Source: Thermomonas hydrothermalis (GTDB lineage: Bacteria > Pseudomonadota > Gammaproteobacteria > Xanthomonadales > Xanthomonadaceae). From it: DNA of 32,764 bases. This document shows positions 30,281-32,764 of this stretch, one piece after another. The stretch covers positions 1 through 32,764 of the forward strand of contig NZ_FQUK01000029.1 of assembly GCF_900129205.1 (NCBI RefSeq), in the 5' to 3' direction. Under the pieces are notes generated by a model. The model made no database searches and was not told the DNA's origin. It saw nothing but the letters and a program-made list of their open reading frames with translations. The position numbers were made by a program, and so were the translations under genes. Within the stretch, counting starts at the first letter, position 1, and each line of letters opens with the position of its first letter.

Positions 30281-30730
30281 TCAGCGGCCGGGCTTGCGGC
30301 GGACGTAGAGCTGCTTGCGGACGCGGGCAACCACCTGGCCGCTGGCATCGACGATGTCGTTGTGGAACCAGTGCAGCACCTTGTTCCCCCCGGCGGCCTG
30401 GCTGCGCAGCAGGTCGAGGGTGGCCGGGTCGAGGTCGAAGCGGGTGCGAACGGTGCCCCGACCGGGGCGGACGAACTCGATTTCGCCGGCTTTGTCCCAG
30501 ACCAGGTGATCGCGGCCGAGATGGTGCAGCACCATCAGCATCCAAAACGGATCGGTCATGGCAAACAGGCTGCCGCCGAAGTGGGTGCCGACGTAGTTGC
30601 GGTTCCACGGGCGCATGCGCAGTTCGACCTGCGCATGGCGATAGTCGGACGACAGTGCGGTGACGTGGATGCCGGCAAACAGAAACGGTGGCCACAGGTT
30701 CAGTCCGTGGCGCAGCAGACCCGCCCGCAT
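30281..30730 (-). CDS. DUF4442 hotdog-fold protein (thioesterase-like)
   Basis: This 149-residue protein has the DUF4442 pattern: MRPWNRNYVGTHFGGSLFAM (the hotdog helix region), DPFWMLMVLHHLGRDHLVWDKAG and IEFVRPGRGTVRTRFDLD. The family is related to PaaI/YiiD thioesterases, which hydrolyse acyl-CoA thioesters, but no substrate is known. It lies 2 nt after the CnoX-type thioredoxin gene on the same strand, so the two form an operon. The kinase gene downstream is separated by 112 bp in which I see nothing definite. The length is typical and there is no signal peptide. Confidence 0.85.
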   Translation of the reverse strand: MRAGLLRHGLNLWPPFLFAGIHVTALSSDYRHAQVELRMRPWNRNYVGTHFGGSLFAMTDPFWMLMVLHHLGRDHLVWDKAGEIEFVRPGRGTVRTRFDLDPATLDLLRSQAAGGNKVLHWFHNDIVDASGQVVARVRKQLYVRRKPGR

Positions 30731-30732
30731 CT

Positions 30733-31596
30733 TCAGGCCAGCAGCAGTGCCGACATCTGGCGACGGTAGCGGCCGACCAGATCCTCGTCGTCGATGAGGC
30801 GGAAGGCGTCGATCAACGCCTTGCGCGGCAGGCCGTCCTGGTAGTGGCGATCACGGCGCAGCATTTCCATGAACTGGGTCAGGGCGGCTTCGGCATCGCC
30901 TGCCAGCAGGTTGTGCACGCCCAGCAGATAGCGGGCGCGCAGATCATCGGGATTGGCGGCGATGGCCGCCTCCAGGGTGGCTGCTGGCGGGGCGTCCTTG
31001 AGCTGGGCGGCGAAGTCCAGATGCGCCCGCGCCCGCACGGCGCGATCGTCGGTGGCCAGATTGGCGGGCAGGGCCTCCAGCAGCTGCTGGGCCTCGGCGG
31101 TGGCGCCGGTGCGCAGCAGCGCCAGGGCCAGGTCGAGCTTGAGCTCGGCCTTGTCCGGCTCGGCTTCGACCGCCTTGCGCAGGCGCATCACCTCGGCATG
31201 CGGATCCAGCGGGGCAGCCGCCGGTGCTGCCTCTTGGGCGGCCGCCGGGACAATGCCGTGGTGCTTGAGGAATTCACGCAGCTGGCCTTCCGGCAGGGCG
31301 CCGGGGAAGCCGTCCACCAGCTGGCCGTCCTTGACCAGCATCACCGTGGGAACGGAGCGAATCTGGAATGCAGCCGCCAGCCCCTGCTGCTTGTCGACAT
31401 CGACCTTGGCCAGCACGAAAGCGCCGTTGTACTCGGCGGCGAGCTTTTCCAGGATCGGCCCCAGCGCCCTGCACGGCCCGCACCAGGTGGCCCAGAAGTC
31501 CACCAGGACCGGGGTCTGCAGGGATTTGCGGATCACCGCCTCCTCGAAGTTGGTTTCGGTGACGTCGAACACGTGGGGGTTGGGCGTGATGGTCAT
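30733..31596 (-). CDS. cnoX: CnoX/YbbN-type thioredoxin with TPR domain
   Basis: This 287-residue protein joins an N-terminal thioredoxin domain (about 8-115), with the active site WCGPC at residues 38-42, to a C-terminal TPR-like region (about 135-287: LRKAVEAEPDKAELKLDLALALL; NPDDLRARYLLGVHNLLAGD). This is the CnoX/YbbN architecture: a chaperone and redox-protection protein that works with GroEL and DnaK. E. coli CnoX lacks the CxxC pair, whereas this one keeps it, as described for the Caulobacter protein, so it should have thiol-disulfide activity. It starts the two-gene operon with the DUF4442 gene. The 138-bp divergent spacer to the DUF998-like gene must hold both promoters. Confidence 0.92.
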   Translation of the reverse strand: MTITPNPHVFDVTETNFEEAVIRKSLQTPVLVDFWATWCGPCRALGPILEKLAAEYNGAFVLAKVDVDKQQGLAAAFQIRSVPTVMLVKDGQLVDGFPGALPEGQLREFLKHHGIVPAAAQEAAPAAAPLDPHAEVMRLRKAVEAEPDKAELKLDLALALLRTGATAEAQQLLEALPANLATDDRAVRARAHLDFAAQLKDAPPAATLEAAIAANPDDLRARYLLGVHNLLAGDAEAALTQFMEMLRRDRHYQDGLPRKALIDAFRLIDDEDLVGRYRRQMSALLLA

Positions 31597-31734
31597 GGCG
31601 TCCTGTGGTGAGGGAAAGGCAGTGTCAGCGGAAACTGGGGATTATCGCGGAGGTCGGGGCTTGGCATGCGTTACACCCGACAGCGTTGCACACGGCCAGG
31701 CGGGACATGCGCGAACGTTGCTTAAGATGGGGGC

Positions 31735-32358
31735 ATGGACAACGCATTCAAGCACGCCTGGCCGTGGCTGGCACTGGCCAGCTTCCTGATCGCAATGGCG
31801 CTGGCCGGGCTGGACGTGCCGGAGTACTCGCACTGGCGGCATCCGCTGGCTTTGCGCGGGGCCACGGGTCTGCCGGGCGCGTGGCTGTTCAATGCGGGCG
31901 CATTTTGGCTGCCTGGGCTGATGCTGGCGTATGCGGGCGGGACGCTGCGACCGGCGCTGGCCGGGCGCGGGGGCGTGGCGCGGATCGGCCTCACCCTGGT
32001 GCAGGGGTCGGCACTGGCGTTTGCCGCGCAGGGGCTGCTGCCGCTGGATCTGCGCCAGTTGGATGCGCCGGCCAACCGTCTGCATGCTCTGGCCTGGATG
32101 CTGTGGTGGCTGTCGTTCGTGCCGGGGGCGCTGCTGCTCGCCCTGCGCGGCCGGCATGGCCCCGGCTTTGCCGCGCTGAGCCTGGTGGCCGCCGCAGGGG
32201 TGCCGCTGCTGGCGCTGCTGGTGCCGATTGCCGCCTGGGTGGGGCCGGCGCAACGGCTGGCGTTCCTGCTCTGGTTCGGCTGGTGGCTGCTGGCCGCGCG
32301 CTGGCTCAGCCGTAGCGCAGTTTCAGGGCCAGGATCAGCGCCGCCAGCACGAACGTGA
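31735..32358 (+). CDS. DUF998-like membrane protein
   Basis: This 207-residue hydrophobic protein has about six membrane helices (first at 9-25; then GAWLFNAGAFWLPGLMLAYAGG; LTLVQGSALAFAAQGLLPLD; LHALAWMLWWLSFVPGALLLAL; two further C-terminal helices). The pattern fits DUF998, whose function is unknown. The start ATG 31735 is preceded by GATGGGGGC, a weak ribosome binding site. Its 3' end (after AARWLSRSA) overlaps the convergent SemiSWEET remnant by about 53 bp, and the last dozen residues (GPGSAPPART) are of low complexity, so the original stop may have lain slightly earlier. Confidence 0.75.
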   Translation: MDNAFKHAWPWLALASFLIAMALAGLDVPEYSHWRHPLALRGATGLPGAWLFNAGAFWLPGLMLAYAGGTLRPALAGRGGVARIGLTLVQGSALAFAAQGLLPLDLRQLDAPANRLHALAWMLWWLSFVPGALLLALRGRHGPGFAALSLVAAAGVPLLALLVPIAAWVGPAQRLAFLLWFGWWLLAARWLSRSAVSGPGSAPPART

Positions 32359-32470
32359 TGGCGTTGGAGACGATCATCGGCCAGGAGTGCAGGGAAAGCC
32401 CGTAGCCGAACCAGCAGGCCACGCCGAAGGTGAACACCACGTACATCCACAGCGAGATGCCCTGGGTGTC
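32306..32470 (-). pseudogene. SemiSWEET-type sugar transporter, 5' part cut off by ISL3 insertion
   Basis: On the minus strand 54 residues remain, ending at a TGA complementary to 32306-32308. The sequence (GISLWMYVVFTFGVACWFGYG, then SWPMIVSNAITFVLAALILALKLRYG) matches the last two membrane helices of a bacterial SemiSWEET, a 3-helix PQ-loop protein of about 85-95 residues that dimerises to move sugars. The first helix and start are missing because the ISL3-like element begins at 32471. The missing part should lie on the far side of the IS, outside the window. The 3' end overlaps the DUF998-like gene convergently. With the start separated by a whole IS the gene should be inactive. Confidence 0.8.
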
Positions 32471-32764
32471 GGCTCAATCGCGATTCCAGTGGAAACGGTT
32501 CATGTCTGATGGGGAGCATGGAGCCAAGGGTGACGGGGTAGATGCCTGAGCTTGGCGCACAGCAGGTAGCTGATGGCGATCAGGTTGGCGTCAGTGCGAT
32601 AGCCCTTGGCGCGGGCCTTGGCGGCCTGGATCTGGGCGTTGAAGGCCTCGACCTGGCCGTTGGACAGGCCGGTGTCGAAATGCCGCAGGATGCCGGTGAG
32701 GTGGTCGCGGATGGTGGCACCGAGCTTCTTGAAGGGCGTCAGCCGACACCGTCGTGCCCAAGAG
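32471..32764 (-). mobile_element. ISL3-family insertion sequence (partial, runs off the window)
   Basis: The element edge is at 32471, where GGCTCAATCGCGATTCCAGT fits an ISL3 terminal inverted repeat (ISL3 ends usually begin with GG). The SemiSWEET frame breaks at exactly the same base. The transposase C-terminus lies 29 nt inside. The other end and any 8-bp target duplication, expected to copy TGGGTGTC (32463-32470), lie beyond the window. Confidence 0.8.
32500..32764 (-). CDS. ISL3-family transposase, C-terminal part
   Basis: The last 87 codons of a transposase are visible on the minus strand, ending at a TGA complementary to 32500-32502. The segment RRCRLTPFKKLGATIRDHL, then TGLSNGQVEAFNAQIQAAKARAKG with the catalytic-region glutamate, then YRTDANLIAISYLLCAKL, is the conserved DDE_Tnp_ISL3 ending. 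It catalyses cut-and-paste movement of the element. The frame is open to the window edge, so the copy may be complete outside. A tail of about a dozen residues (RHPWLHAPHQT) follows the domain. Confidence 0.88.
   Translation of the reverse strand, partial: SWARRCRLTPFKKLGATIRDHLTGILRHFDTGLSNGQVEAFNAQIQAAKARAKGYRTDANLIAISYLLCAKLRHLPRHPWLHAPHQT

Overview
This is a GC-rich chromosomal window from a gammaproteobacterium, most likely of the Xanthomonadales (Lysobacteraceae). The basis is the conserved cores yhbY/rlmE-ftsH-folP and miaA-hfq-hflX-hflK-hflC-DUF2065, the high-GC codon use, and the mix of chemotaxis, type IV pilin-like and Ser/Thr kinase genes. The family-level assignment is inference.

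The left 7.7 kb is accessory DNA. It opens with a ParD/ParE toxin-antitoxin pair, followed by a startless gene fragment. A complete four-gene Wadjet type I defence operon comes next: jetA (DUF3375, kleisin-like), jetB (DUF4194, KITE/MukE-like), jetC (MukB-like SMC ATPase) and jetD (DUF3322/DUF2220 Toprim nuclease). The operon is translationally coupled (8-nt and 4-nt overlaps at jetB/jetC and jetC/jetD). It ends exactly at the scar of a mostly deleted IS3-like element, and the last codons of jetD appear to be IS-derived. The scar marks the right edge of the island.

From about 7.77 to 18.6 kb the window is conserved housekeeping DNA. A minus-strand pair (Mth938-like gene and yhbY) diverges from rlmE-ftsH-folP. 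An APC amino acid permease, miaA, hfq, hflX, hflK, hflC and a DUF2065 gene follow, and a strong terminator closes the run. The cluster joins rRNA/tRNA modification, Hfq RNA regulation, and FtsH membrane proteolysis with its HflKC regulators. A tRNA-Asn(GTT) gene with its own promoter lies next on the minus strand.

From 18.9 to 31.6 kb there is a lone FimT/GspH pseudopilin, uvrB, and a minus-strand group of dxs, a queuosine-precursor transporter (YhhQ type) and a DUF502 membrane protein. A large PAS/HAMP/MCP chemoreceptor with a His-rich linker and a zinc-binding CZB domain follows, preceded by a good match to a sigma-28 flagellar promoter. Convergent to it is a transmembrane Ser/Thr kinase with a C-terminal SUMF1/FGE-like domain. 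A hotdog-fold DUF4442 protein and a CnoX/YbbN-type thioredoxin form a two-gene minus-strand operon.

At the right edge a DUF998-like membrane protein runs convergently into the 3' half of a SemiSWEET sugar transporter. That gene is cut by an ISL3-family insertion sequence whose transposase runs off the window. The clearest defence system is the Wadjet operon, a described type. I found no CRISPR array, rRNA or phage genes. Less ordinary items are the IS-rewritten JetD tail, the metal-sensing chemoreceptor architecture and the kinase-SUMF1 fusion.
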